NCBI RefSeq assembly: GCF_900113945.1
Contig: NZ_FORG01000001.1
Span: 1 to 64,000, forward strand
Direction of reading: 5' to 3'
DNA length: 64,000 bases
Source: Xenorhabdus mauleonii
Lineage (GTDB): Bacteria > Pseudomonadota > Gammaproteobacteria > Enterobacterales > Enterobacteriaceae
In this document: one piece after another, positions 29,817-37,843 of the stretch
Layout of the letters: the number at the start of each line of letters is the position of its first letter
Numbering within the stretch: position 1 is the stretch's first letter
Made by a program: the position numbers and the translations under genes
Notes under the pieces: generated by a model
The model's database searches: none
What the model was told of the DNA's origin: nothing
The model's input: the letters and a program-made list of their open reading frames with translations, nothing else

Positions 29817-30488
29817 ATGCCGGCATTAAAAATTATCGGGTTTCTTACCTTTTTCCTTAATTTATTTTTTGTCAGTTCTGTCGCTTGGGGGAACAATTTA
29901 CCGCAATTGATCAATGACTATTTCAGCCAGATCCACCACACATCGGGCAATAAAGTCAAAGTGGAGATAAAAACGCCTGAGCAGCAGTGGCCGGTTTGTG
30001 AACGTCCTGAAATACAACCACCAATGGGTAACAAAAATTGGGGCAATCTTTCCGTTCCTGTGACATGTGATCAGCAACGACGCTTTATTCAGGTTCATGT
30101 CAACGTCACCGGCCCTTATTTGGTTTCCAAGCGTGTAATTAATCGTAATGCAACCCTGACAGAAAAAGATTTTCAAGTTAAAACGGGGGCTTTAGACAAG
30201 CTGCCAAACGACATAATTCGTAACAAAAAGGCCATACAACATGGTATTGCACTTCGTCATATCCCTGCCGGGCAACTTATCACACGCAATATGATCCGGC
30301 GTCCGTGGGCAATAAAAGCCGGACAAAATGTGGTCGTTACCGTAGATGGGCACCATTTTCAGGTACGTTACGAAGGAAAAGCGATTAACAACGCCGCGAG
30401 TTTTGATAATATTCGTGTTCGCCTGAACTCCGGACAGGTTATTACTGGTGAAGCTCAAGAGAATGGTAGTGTAAAAATGATGTTATAA
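29817..30488 (+). CDS. flgA: FlgA, P-ring assembly chaperone
   Basis: A 223-aa periplasmic protein that assists FlgI polymerisation. The signal peptide runs to about residue 24 (FLTFFLNLFFVSSVAWGN). The SAF-type C-terminal domain is shown by GPYLVSKRVINRNATLTEKD, ALRHIPAGQLITRNMI, VVVTVDGHHFQVRYEGKAIN and NSGQVITGEAQENGSVKM. The unpaired-Cys positions CERPEIQPP and CDQQRR match the family. It is divergent from flgB. Confidence 0.96.
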   Translation: MPALKIIGFLTFFLNLFFVSSVAWGNNLPQLINDYFSQIHHTSGNKVKVEIKTPEQQWPVCERPEIQPPMGNKNWGNLSVPVTCDQQRRFIQVHVNVTGPYLVSKRVINRNATLTEKDFQVKTGALDKLPNDIIRNKKAIQHGIALRHIPAGQLITRNMIRRPWAIKAGQNVVVTVDGHHFQVRYEGKAINNAASFDNIRVRLNSGQVITGEAQENGSVKMML

Positions 30489-30493
30489 ATGGC

Positions 30494-30520
30494 TAAAGTT
30501 TTATTTCTTCCAGCCGATAT
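30494..30520 (+). promoter_or_regulatory. Sigma28 (FliA) promoter for flgMN
   Basis: TAAAGTTT at 30494-30501, exactly 11 bases, then GCCGATAT at 30513-30520. This is a near-perfect match to the enteric FliA consensus. It starts five bases after the flgA stop, while flgM begins 213 bp later, beyond an ERIC-like element. Confidence 0.88.
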
Positions 30521-30571
30521 AACCAACAGACCATGATTTACAGGCATGCCAGCGGTATATCGCCTGCTACC

Positions 30572-30696
30572 TATACCCGATGGATTTCAAGATGCAGCGC
30601 GACGGCAAGGAAAGGCATCACCTGAAGCATGGATAACTATGTGACTGGTGTGTGAGCGTAGCCAACAAAGCTGCAACTTGAAAGACGACAGGTATA
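30572..30696. repeat. ERIC-like element in the flgM leader
   Basis: About 125 bp. Starts TATACCCGATGGATTTCAAG, has the core TATGTGACTGGTGTGTGAGC and ends GCAACTTGAAAGACGACAGG then TATA. It lies between the sigma28 promoter and flgM, so it would be transcribed as part of the flgM 5' leader. Confidence 0.88.
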
Positions 30697-30733
30697 AGAC
30701 AAATAAATAATGCCTGATTAAAGGATTACGATT

Positions 30734-31033
30734 ATGAGTATTGAACGCACTCAACCTCTACTGGCTATTGCTGCTTTACAGCAACGGAATGCCAATGAAG
30801 GTGCTCAAAGCACTCGCAGAACTGTGGCTGTCGCAGAAAAAAGCGCCGATACACAGGTTAAACTGAGTGAAGCACAGAAGAAGCTTGTTCAGCCAAGCAG
30901 TCAGGATATTGATATCCAAAAAGTACAACAATTGAAAGAAGCCATTGCACAGGGAACACTGACAATGGACAGCGGTAAAATTGCCGATGCCCTGTTCAGA
31001 GAAGCCCTTGAAAACATGGAATATGATAAATAA
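30734..31033 (+). CDS. flgM: FlgM, anti-sigma28 factor
   Basis: A 99-aa small polar protein that binds and blocks FliA until it is secreted through the finished hook. MSIERTQPLLAIAALQQRNA is the enteric start. The C-terminal FliA-binding helices are VQQLKEAIAQGTLTMDSGKI and ADALFREALENME. The spacing to flgN is 26 bp. Confidence 0.95.
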   Translation: MSIERTQPLLAIAALQQRNANEGAQSTRRTVAVAEKSADTQVKLSEAQKKLVQPSSQDIDIQKVQQLKEAIAQGTLTMDSGKIADALFREALENMEYDK

Positions 31034-31059
31034 ACCATCAGAATCATAAAGAGCCATAA

Positions 31060-31500
31060 ATGGAAGAACTTCAACTCTTGCTCGAGCAGCAAAGCGCACA
31101 TTTAAACTCGCTTTCTCATACTATGGCAGAAGAGCAGCGCATATTAAGTGAAGGCTTTATTGAAGCGAATCATTTACATCGAGTGACGGAACAAAAGACA
31201 TTTTTGCTTTCGGCGCTTGATCACGCAGAACGAAAACGTCAGTACTTAAATGAAACGCTAAAAATTAATGCGCCTTATGCTGCCTATGAAAGATTGGCTG
31301 TATTATGGGAGCAAATGAGCCAAACGATTGAGCGCATCCGTGATTTAAATGCGCATAACGGCCTTCTGCTGGATCAGCATGTAGAGTTGAACAGTAAAGC
31401 AATTGCTTTTCTGAAAAGCCACCACAGCCCTTCTCTTTATGGAGCAGATGGTCAGGCACACCGCAACTCGGCGTTATCTGGCCATAAAGTAAGCGTTTGA
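31060..31500 (+). CDS. flgN: FlgN, export chaperone for FlgK and FlgL
   Basis: A 146-aa mostly helical cytoplasmic protein. LQLLLEQQSAHLNSLSHTMA and the later NGLLLDQHVELNSKAIAFLK correspond to the FlgN helical core and the C-terminal substrate-binding helix. Gene order flgA-flgM-flgN is conserved in enterics. Confidence 0.95.
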   Translation: MEELQLLLEQQSAHLNSLSHTMAEEQRILSEGFIEANHLHRVTEQKTFLLSALDHAERKRQYLNETLKINAPYAAYERLAVLWEQMSQTIERIRDLNAHNGLLLDQHVELNSKAIAFLKSHHSPSLYGADGQAHRNSALSGHKVSV

Positions 31501-32093
31501 TTTTTTTATCGTGCTGGACAGGTTTTTATTGTGTTATGTAAGATTCGTGTTGTGCAGGACTTGTATTGTGTAAAGCAATATTGACAGTTCTGTTTGGCTT
31601 GTCCCCTATAAGCCTCGAATTACATCGAAACACGAGCATACGTTTTTAACACCTATTGAATGAGAAATAATGGCTAATGGCATGCCTTATTTCTCTTCTA
31701 ATAGTTTACATATCGCTCTGATTGAACATTCATCCATTGTTGAAGAAGCACACACTGATATTAATCGTCAACACAATCTGATTGATGTGATTTTCCTTGT
31801 CATCAGATCCACAATAACTCGCCCCAAGTCTGCCAATGCATCGAAACTTAAAGCCGGTAAAAATTAACTGGCTGAAAATGTCCCCCTATTCCTCAATAAG
31901 ATACCATGTCGGCATACCATTACGAAAATACTGCATGCTATCGGTCGTCTTAATGCCCAACTGGGAGCCTTATTCAACTGGATCAATGAGTAGACTAATT
32001 TAATAGTATTCTAAAATTTAATCGATGCATTGATATAACAAATCGTTATACTTTATTTTTATCTGATAAATTTTCAGAAAAAGGAAATAAGTA
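31501..32093. other. Intergenic region with probable decayed coding DNA
   Basis: About 590 bp. A 65-codon ORF (31670-31867) contains DINRQHNLIDVIFLVIRSTI, which resembles the start of ISAs1-type transposases (family pattern R-x-x-x-x-H-x-L-x-D-I-I-F-L). A further piece near 31935-31991 reads ILHAIGRLNAQLGALFNWIN. Neither is a convincing gene. The region probably marks an old insertion and the border of the hcp islet. GAAAAAGGAAATAAGTA precedes hcp. Confidence 0.4.
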
Positions 32094-32573
32094 ATGGCGA
32101 ATATTATTTATATGACCATCAATGGAAAAAAACAGGGACTAATATCAGCCGGATGCTCAACTCATGATTCAATAGGGAATAAATATCAGGAAGCGTATAA
32201 AGACAAGATATTGGTTTATGCTGTAGATCACGATATAAGCCGAGAACAAAATGTCAACCATCAGCCTATAATAATCACAAAGCCCATTGATAAATCCTCT
32301 CCATTATTAGGTGTTGCAATATCAAATAACGAAAGCCTTCAATGCGAAATTGAGATATACAGGAACAGCGCATCTGGTGGACTGGAAAAGTTTTATTCGA
32401 TAAAACTAACCAACGCCACCATAAAAAATATCTCCATTCACTATCCTAACTCACTTAATCACAATGATATGCAACCATATGAAAATATAACCATTTCATA
32501 TAATAGCATAACCTGGACACATCATACGGCCGGAACTACAGGTTACAGCATAAGGGAAGATAATGTGTTCTAA
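32094..32573 (+). CDS. hcp: Hcp, type VI secretion tube protein (orphan copy)
   Basis: A 159-aa protein of the Hcp1 family whose hexamers stack into the T6SS tube and can carry effectors in the lumen. MANIIYMTINGKKQGLISAG, CSTHDSIGNKYQEAYKDKI and NVNHQPIIITKPIDKSSPLL are family hallmarks. The C-terminus has ITWTHHTAGTTGYSIREDN. No other T6SS structural gene is in the window, so it is an orphan hcp serving a system encoded elsewhere. Its 3' end overlaps that of the convergent 140-aa gene by 4 bp. Confidence 0.95.
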   Translation: MANIIYMTINGKKQGLISAGCSTHDSIGNKYQEAYKDKILVYAVDHDISREQNVNHQPIIITKPIDKSSPLLGVAISNNESLQCEIEIYRNSASGGLEKFYSIKLTNATIKNISIHYPNSLNHNDMQPYENITISYNSITWTHHTAGTTGYSIREDNVF

Positions 32574-32992
32574 TTTTTTTCAACTAAAAACAAAATGGTA
32601 TGCTCTGTATCATTTTGTTTTATACTTATGGTTGTGTCATTTTTGCACCAGCGATCTTCACCCCAATACTTATCGAAGTATTTTTTAAACCCCATACTTT
32701 CAGTATATTCTATTAATTTTGTTAGGTTATTTAAATTTACATTTGAAAAAACAATTTCGTTCATCATTGTATTATTACCATCAGGGGAGTCATAATGTAT
32801 AATATAATCATTTGAAATTAAAGGTACATTCTTAATTTCATCAAAGGTAAAAGCATGATAATAAATAAAATTTCTTTTTGTATATGACAAATTGACATTC
32901 GCTAATGATGCAATAAAAAAAATAACACCAATAATTAGAGCAGATATAACTACGCCTATACGTATAAAGTTACTCAATCGCAATCCCCGCAT
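32570..32992 (-). CDS. Small single-pass membrane protein, possible T6SS immunity protein
   Basis: A 140-aa protein I do not recognise. One N-terminal membrane segment (IGVVISALIIGVIFFIASLA, residues about 12-31) is followed by a periplasmic or extracytoplasmic domain of about 105 residues rich in Asn, Asp and Tyr. Its start overlaps the end of the upstream 229-aa gene by 23 bp, indicating translational coupling. The low GC content matches recent acquisition. Position beside hcp and coupling to an unknown cargo-like gene suggest an immunity role, which is inference. ATG 32992 has only a weak ribosome site; TTG 32977 has GGGGA seven bases upstream. Confidence 0.6.
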   Translation of the reverse strand: MRGLRLSNFIRIGVVISALIIGVIFFIASLANVNLSYTKRNFIYYHAFTFDEIKNVPLISNDYIIHYDSPDGNNTMMNEIVFSNVNLNNLTKLIEYTESMGFKKYFDKYWGEDRWCKNDTTISIKQNDTEHTILFLVEKN

Positions 32993-33659
32993 ATTCTTTA
33001 CCTATGTTAACATACACATTATCTCTAAGAAGTATTATATCCGGACCTTTTTTAATGTCACTAAAGGGCGATATAAGATTTAAAAAGCTAGGCAGATAAC
33101 CATGATAAGGCCTTGCATTATTGGGGTATTTTTCAGGATCAGGGAATAATAACGGTTTGAATATTTTATTTTTGAATTTGCCTATAGGGCCATAGTAATC
33201 CCATCGTTTCAATGCCTCTTCTTTACTAACGGCGCCTAACTGGGGTAAATAATTCGTGTTATATATGGCTTGATAAAACCCCAGTAAATTAGACACTAAA
33301 TCTTCTCCACTATAGCCACTGTCCGTTACCCAGTTAAAAAGGAATGAATCTTGATAGGATTCAAATGAATGGGTTGTATACATCATAATAGTCAGCGCAA
33401 CCCTTTCCTGATCGCGCGTAGATAAACCCTCCCTGACTCGCCATCTTGTTTTTATTGATGTCCCATATCTACGCCCTTTCCCCATATATTGGACATAGCG
33501 AATTGTAAAATATCCATCTCTGGTACATTTATTTGAACCTTCATTTATTGCAGCAATAAGCAATCTGGCGTCATCACCTTTAGCATGTCCCAGATCTACC
33601 CAGCCTAACTTCTCTGTATAAATCAATCTGCCCTTTTCTATATCAGACCTTGTTGTCAT
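32970..33659 (-). CDS. Unknown protein next to hcp, candidate T6SS cargo effector
   Basis: A 229-aa protein with no signal peptide. The ATG at 33659 is chosen because AGGA lies six bases upstream; an in-frame ATG at 33674 lacks a ribosome site. N-terminal IYTEKLGWVDLGHAKGDDAR resembles proteins that sit beside hcp genes in enterobacterial hcp islets and recalls the GxDLGH motif of DUF4056-like proteins, which I hold only loosely. The middle has ALTIMMYTTHSFESYQDSF and SGEDLVSNLLGFYQAIY, and the end lists PDIILLRDNVYVNIGKEYAG. It forms a coupled pair with the downstream membrane protein. A function cannot be named from sequence. Confidence 0.65.
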   Translation of the reverse strand: MTTRSDIEKGRLIYTEKLGWVDLGHAKGDDARLLIAAINEGSNKCTRDGYFTIRYVQYMGKGRRYGTSIKTRWRVREGLSTRDQERVALTIMMYTTHSFESYQDSFLFNWVTDSGYSGEDLVSNLLGFYQAIYNTNYLPQLGAVSKEEALKRWDYYGPIGKFKNKIFKPLLFPDPEKYPNNARPYHGYLPSFLNLISPFSDIKKGPDIILLRDNVYVNIGKEYAGIAIE

Positions 33660-33999
33660 TATAATTCCTGCCATTGATTAAAAACGTTGGCCAAGGGACG
33701 GTTTCGTGCAGCGGGTGAAAATCACTTCCAGTAGCATAGAATTATCTCTGGTCTGCGTAAATCTCATCTATCAGGAACTGGGCGATAAGACACGATTTTG
33801 AGCTTGTCATAGTTTATGTCAAACCCGTTGTTTTTTCTTTAGCGTTTTCTGTGCGTGGTATGAAGAGTTTTTTAGATATATTTCAGGTTGAAGCCGGTAA
33901 ATTGAAAATCTGGTCATTTGAAAATATAAAAGGTGATCATTAAATCGATCACCTTTCTGTAATTTATTATTCCGAATTAAAATACAACGTGATCCAATA
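33660..33999. other. Intergenic region with the flhA terminator
   Basis: About 340 bp with no supported gene. A 65-codon minus ORF in it (33819-34016) overlaps flhA's end and has no family features. The flhA terminator lies at 33929-33956. Confidence 0.5.
33929..33956 (-). terminator. Hairpin terminator after flhA
   Basis: Perfect 10-bp stem AAAGGTGATC / GATCACCTTT around an 8-base loop, 44 bases after the flhA stop; T-rich sequence follows on the minus strand. Confidence 0.8.
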
Positions 34000-36102
34000 T
34001 TATCTCGCCCCGCCAATCGTTGCTGTCATTCTGATTTGGCGATTATCAGTGATTTCAAGGTTGGACAATACCACCAACCGTGGCAATACGCGACGCAGGA
34101 AACGGGATAATAATGGGCGCAGTGCATGGTTGACCAACAATACTGGTGGCGCTCCCAGCATCTCTTGGCGTTCCAAGGCCTCTGCTGCCTGACGTTCCAG
34201 GCTTTCCGCCAAGCCCGGTTCTAATCCGCCGCCATTTTGCAATGCCTGAAGCAGCAATCTTTCCAGGCTGGTATCCAAGCCAATGACTTTTATTTCATCC
34301 ACTCCCGGGAACCATTGCTGGGCGATGGCTCGGCCGAGTGAGATTCGGATCATGGCGGTTAACTCATATGGATCTTTCTGTACCGGCGCATGCTCCGCCA
34401 ATGTTTCAATAATGGAACGCATGTCACGGATCGGCACTTGCTCTGCCAGCAGGTTTTGCAGAACCTTATGCAAGGTTGTCAGGCTGACAACGTCAGGAAT
34501 GAAATCTTCCGTTAGTTTTGGCATTTCCTGACTAACGCGTTCAAACAATTGTTGGGCTTCTTGTCTGCCGAACAGTTCACTGGAGTGTTGGGACAGCAAA
34601 TGGTTCAAGTGAGTTGCAACAACGGTGCTGGCTGCAACGACGGTGTATCCCTGCACTTGCGCCTGTTCTCTTAAGCTGTCATCAATCCACACCGCAGCCA
34701 GACCAAAGGCCGGATCAGTTGTCAAATCACCCTGCAATTCACCCACGGCACCACCCGGGTTGATTGCCAGCCAACGCCCCGGATGTGCTTCACCACGGCC
34801 AATTTCTACCCCTTTCATCATGATGCGGTAACTGGCCGGTGCTAATTCCAAATTGTCACGAATATGTACAACAGGAGGCAGGTACCCTACTTCTTGCGCA
34901 AATTTCTTGCGAATGCCGCTGATACGGCCAAGCAATTCCCCGTTTTGACGGAAATCGACCATCGGGATCAAGCGGTAGCCCACTTCCATTCCCAGTGGAT
35001 CTTCCAACTGCACATCAGACCATGAAGCTTCTGCGGTTTGTTGTTGCTCTTCCACCGCTTTCATCTCTTCATGTTGCGCCATCAACGGATTTTTATCTTT
35101 ACGCAGCAGGAACCAGCCCAATCCCGCCAATGCCGCCGTGAACAGCAGAAAAACAAAGTTAGGCATTCCCGGCACCAGACCGAGCAACCCAAGTACGCCA
35201 GCACTCAACATCATGACTTTGGGGTTGTTGAAAAGCTGGGTCACCATTTGTTGGCCGACATCTTCATCCGTCGCCACGCGGGTAACGATAACGCCCGCCG
35301 CAGTGGAGATAATTAATGCAGGCAACTGGGCAACCAATCCATCACCAATGGTCAGCAATGTGTAAGCTTCCGCCGCATCTCCCAGAGTCAGGCCATGTTG
35401 GGCAACACCGACGATTAATCCACCAATGACATTAATCACCAGTATCATTAAGCCAGCGATGGCATCACCACGCACAAATTTACTCGCACCGTCCATTGAG
35501 CCGTAGAAATCAGCTTCCTGAGTAACCTCGGCACGACGTTTCTTGGCTTCATCCTCGCCGATCAATCCGGCATTCAAGTCAGCATCAATCGCCATCTGTT
35601 TACCGGGCATGCCATCCAGTACGAAGCGTGCGCCCACTTCTGCAATACGCCCCGCACCTTTGGTGATAACCATGAAGTTAATCAGGATCAGAATGACGAA
35701 AACGACGATACCAATCGCAAAGTTACCGCCGACAAGAAAGTGACCAAAGGCTTCCACCACTTGCCCGGCTGCCGCCGAACCGGTATGACCTTCCATCAGG
35801 ATAATTCGCGTGGAAGCAACGTTCAGGGACAGACGCAATAAGGTTGAAAATAGCAGAATAGTCGGGAATGCAGCGAAATCCAGCGTCCGGCGGGTGAACA
35901 TTGCCACCAGCAATACCATGATGGAAAGTGCAATGTTGAAGGTAAAGAGTAGATCAAGCAGAAATGGTGGCAGCGGTAGTACCATCATCGACAAGATCAT
36001 AAGGATCAAAACAGGCCCAGCAAGCATTTGCCATTCGGAACCTTTCATGTTTCCCGGTAAACGACTTCCCGTTAAACGTAGTAATGAAGCCAGATTAGCC
36101 AT
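34000..36102 (-). CDS. flhA: FlhA, flagellar type III export gate protein
   Basis: A 700-aa inner-membrane protein whose nonamer forms the proton-driven export gate. About eight membrane segments occupy residues 25-330, beginning GPVLILMILSMMVLPLPPFL. The FHIPEP-type cytoplasmic loop includes FVLDGMPGKQMAIDADLNAG. The large C-terminal domain binds chaperone-substrate complexes and includes GWLAINPGG-like RWLAINPGGAVGELQG and ALRPLLSRFLRRVLPRLVVL. ATG 36102 gives the family start MANLASLLRL and overlaps the flhB end by 8 bp. No flhE follows, unlike the E. coli flhBAE operon. Confidence 0.97.
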   Translation of the reverse strand: MANLASLLRLTGSRLPGNMKGSEWQMLAGPVLILMILSMMVLPLPPFLLDLLFTFNIALSIMVLLVAMFTRRTLDFAAFPTILLFSTLLRLSLNVASTRIILMEGHTGSAAAGQVVEAFGHFLVGGNFAIGIVVFVILILINFMVITKGAGRIAEVGARFVLDGMPGKQMAIDADLNAGLIGEDEAKKRRAEVTQEADFYGSMDGASKFVRGDAIAGLMILVINVIGGLIVGVAQHGLTLGDAAEAYTLLTIGDGLVAQLPALIISTAAGVIVTRVATDEDVGQQMVTQLFNNPKVMMLSAGVLGLLGLVPGMPNFVFLLFTAALAGLGWFLLRKDKNPLMAQHEEMKAVEEQQQTAEASWSDVQLEDPLGMEVGYRLIPMVDFRQNGELLGRISGIRKKFAQEVGYLPPVVHIRDNLELAPASYRIMMKGVEIGRGEAHPGRWLAINPGGAVGELQGDLTTDPAFGLAAVWIDDSLREQAQVQGYTVVAASTVVATHLNHLLSQHSSELFGRQEAQQLFERVSQEMPKLTEDFIPDVVSLTTLHKVLQNLLAEQVPIRDMRSIIETLAEHAPVQKDPYELTAMIRISLGRAIAQQWFPGVDEIKVIGLDTSLERLLLQALQNGGGLEPGLAESLERQAAEALERQEMLGAPPVLLVNHALRPLLSRFLRRVLPRLVVLSNLEITDNRQIRMTATIGGAR

Positions 36103-37246
36103 GACGATTATTTTCTCCAGCAAAATCCAGTGCTGGCGGCACTGGCAGATTTTCAGGTGTTTTCGGTTTTAGGCCACCTTCCTGTTTCCAACGTTTTAAT
36201 TGGTAAACCCAGGCAAGCACTTCTGCGACAGCAGCATAGAGCGCAGCAGGAATAAAGCCCCCGACTTCAGCATGGCGATACAACGCCCTCGCCAAAGGTG
36301 GCGCTTCCAGTAACGGAATACGATTTTCCGCACCAATTTCTTTTATGCGCAAGGCAATCAGCCCGGCCCCTTTTGCCAGTACTTTGGGGGCGCCCATTTT
36401 TTTACTGTCATACTGTAAGGCAACGGCGTAATGGGTCGGGTTAGTGACAATGACATCTGCCTTCGGCACATCCGCCATCATGCGCTTGCGCGCGGCCGCT
36501 CGCTGTTGTTGACGAATTCTTGCCTTTACATGGGGATCCCCTTCTTGCTCCTTAAATTCATCCTTGATCTCCTGACGGGTCATTCTCAATTTTTTCAGAT
36601 GGCTGCGGATTTGATACAACACATCAAATGCCACCATCGGTATCAACATAAACAAGACAATATAGCTGGCAAAAATCAGCATCATCATGGCATCGCTCAA
36701 CGCCATCAACGGCGGTTGAGCAATCAGATTAAGCATGGCCGGCCAATTCAGCCAGATAAACAGAGCAGCCCCGCAACCGACCATTGATGCTTTCAGAATG
36801 GCTTTAAATAGTTCAGCCAATGCATTCATGGAGAATATCTTTTTCAGGCCTGAAATTGGATTCAGTTTTTTCAGGTCAAATTTGACGGATTTGGAGCTAA
36901 ATAACAGTCCTCCCATCAAAGTCGGGGCACTGAGGGCAATCAAGACCAACCCGGCAAAAACGGGCAGCAAGGCCCATACTGCCTGTTTCAGCAATCGGCC
37001 GACTTGTTGCACCATCTGTTTATCGTTGCTGACCATATTGTGGTCGAAGTTGAATCCTTCAAACACCATCAATGAAAGTTCATGGGTGATCGACTGCCCG
37101 CTCATCCAGAGCAGGCTTACCCCTCCCGCCAACATCAGGATTGAGGTGAGTTCCTTGGAACGCGCAATCTGCCCCTCTTTACGGGCTTTTTCCCGTTTAT
37201 GGGGCGTGGGTTCTTCGGTTTTTTCGAGATCGCTATCTTCAGCCAC
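36095..37246 (-). CDS. flhB: FlhB, flagellar export apparatus and specificity switch
   Basis: A 383-aa membrane protein that switches export from hook to filament substrates. It starts at GTG 37246 with AAGGA five bases upstream, giving VAEDSDLEKTEEPTPHKREK as in other FlhB proteins. Four membrane segments follow. The autocleavage motif NPTH (in ADVIVTNPTHYAVALQYD) is intact, as is the C-terminal PLARALYRHAEVGGFIPAAL. It forms an operon with flhA. Upstream lies an ERIC-like element where the class 2 promoter should be. Confidence 0.97.
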   Translation of the reverse strand: MAEDSDLEKTEEPTPHKREKARKEGQIARSKELTSILMLAGGVSLLWMSGQSITHELSLMVFEGFNFDHNMVSNDKQMVQQVGRLLKQAVWALLPVFAGLVLIALSAPTLMGGLLFSSKSVKFDLKKLNPISGLKKIFSMNALAELFKAILKASMVGCGAALFIWLNWPAMLNLIAQPPLMALSDAMMMLIFASYIVLFMLIPMVAFDVLYQIRSHLKKLRMTRQEIKDEFKEQEGDPHVKARIRQQQRAAARKRMMADVPKADVIVTNPTHYAVALQYDSKKMGAPKVLAKGAGLIALRIKEIGAENRIPLLEAPPLARALYRHAEVGGFIPAALYAAVAEVLAWVYQLKRWKQEGGLKPKTPENLPVPPALDFAGENNRHG

Positions 37247-37321
37247 GACTTTCCTTGGTGAGCATTTGTTATTGCATGCAAAAAATTTGCCTTTAGAAAA
37301 GTGCAAATGAAATTGTGCTAA

Positions 37322-37526
37322 ACCCTATGGATTTCAAGATACAGCGCGACGGCAAGAGAATGACAAATTCGTCAGGAACGAATTTGCTCTGCCAAAGGCT
37401 GGCCTCCGGTGAGAGACTGGAGCCTCTCAGTTATCCCCGGGCGCATTGATAACCGTCTGTCTGAACGGTGACCGGGGTGAGTGGGCGCAGCCAACAAAGC
37501 TGTAACTTGAAAGACGACGGGTATAA
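37322..37526. repeat. Long ERIC-like element upstream of flhB
   Basis: About 205 bp. The ends are typical (ACCCTATGGATTTCAAGAT ... GTAACTTGAAAGACGACGGG then TATA), and the core GGTGACCGGGGTGAGTGGGC is present. An extra 70-80 bp (AAAGGCTGGCCTCCGGTGAG and neighbours) shared with the element at 14231 makes it longer than the usual 127 bp. Confidence 0.85.
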
Positions 37527-37843
37527 GCATGACAAAAGCCCAAAAATTCAATAGCGGGAACACTGCAAATTTTGCGGGGGTATTTGGGGAATTATGGTTA
37601 CAACGGCAAAAAATCCAATTGCATTATGTTAGCTGTGAAAAAGAGGAAGTACGAAAGAAAGGAAGCATGAAAGAAAGCGCGAAAGAAAGATAGGAAGTGG
37701 CTTGAAATCACCACTCCCTATTTTTCATTTCTTATTTTTTATTTTTTGTTTTCACTTCTTGCTTTCACTTACTGCCATTGATGCTCGGTTTTTTAAAAAT
37801 TATGTATCGTTTTTACAATATTAAGGAATTACTTTTAAAAACA
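37527..37843. other. Intergenic region without gene
   Basis: About 315 bp between the ERIC-like element and the symporter stop. It holds purine-rich AAGAAAG repeats (37640-37690) and a short GAAGTGG/CCACTCC hairpin followed by T-rich sequence at 37693-37740, which could act as a weak terminator. Nothing else was recognised. Confidence 0.4.

Noticed and set aside
33819-34016. 65-codon minus ORF overlapping the end of flhA
   Set aside because: Out of frame with flhA, spans the terminator hairpin and has no coding features.
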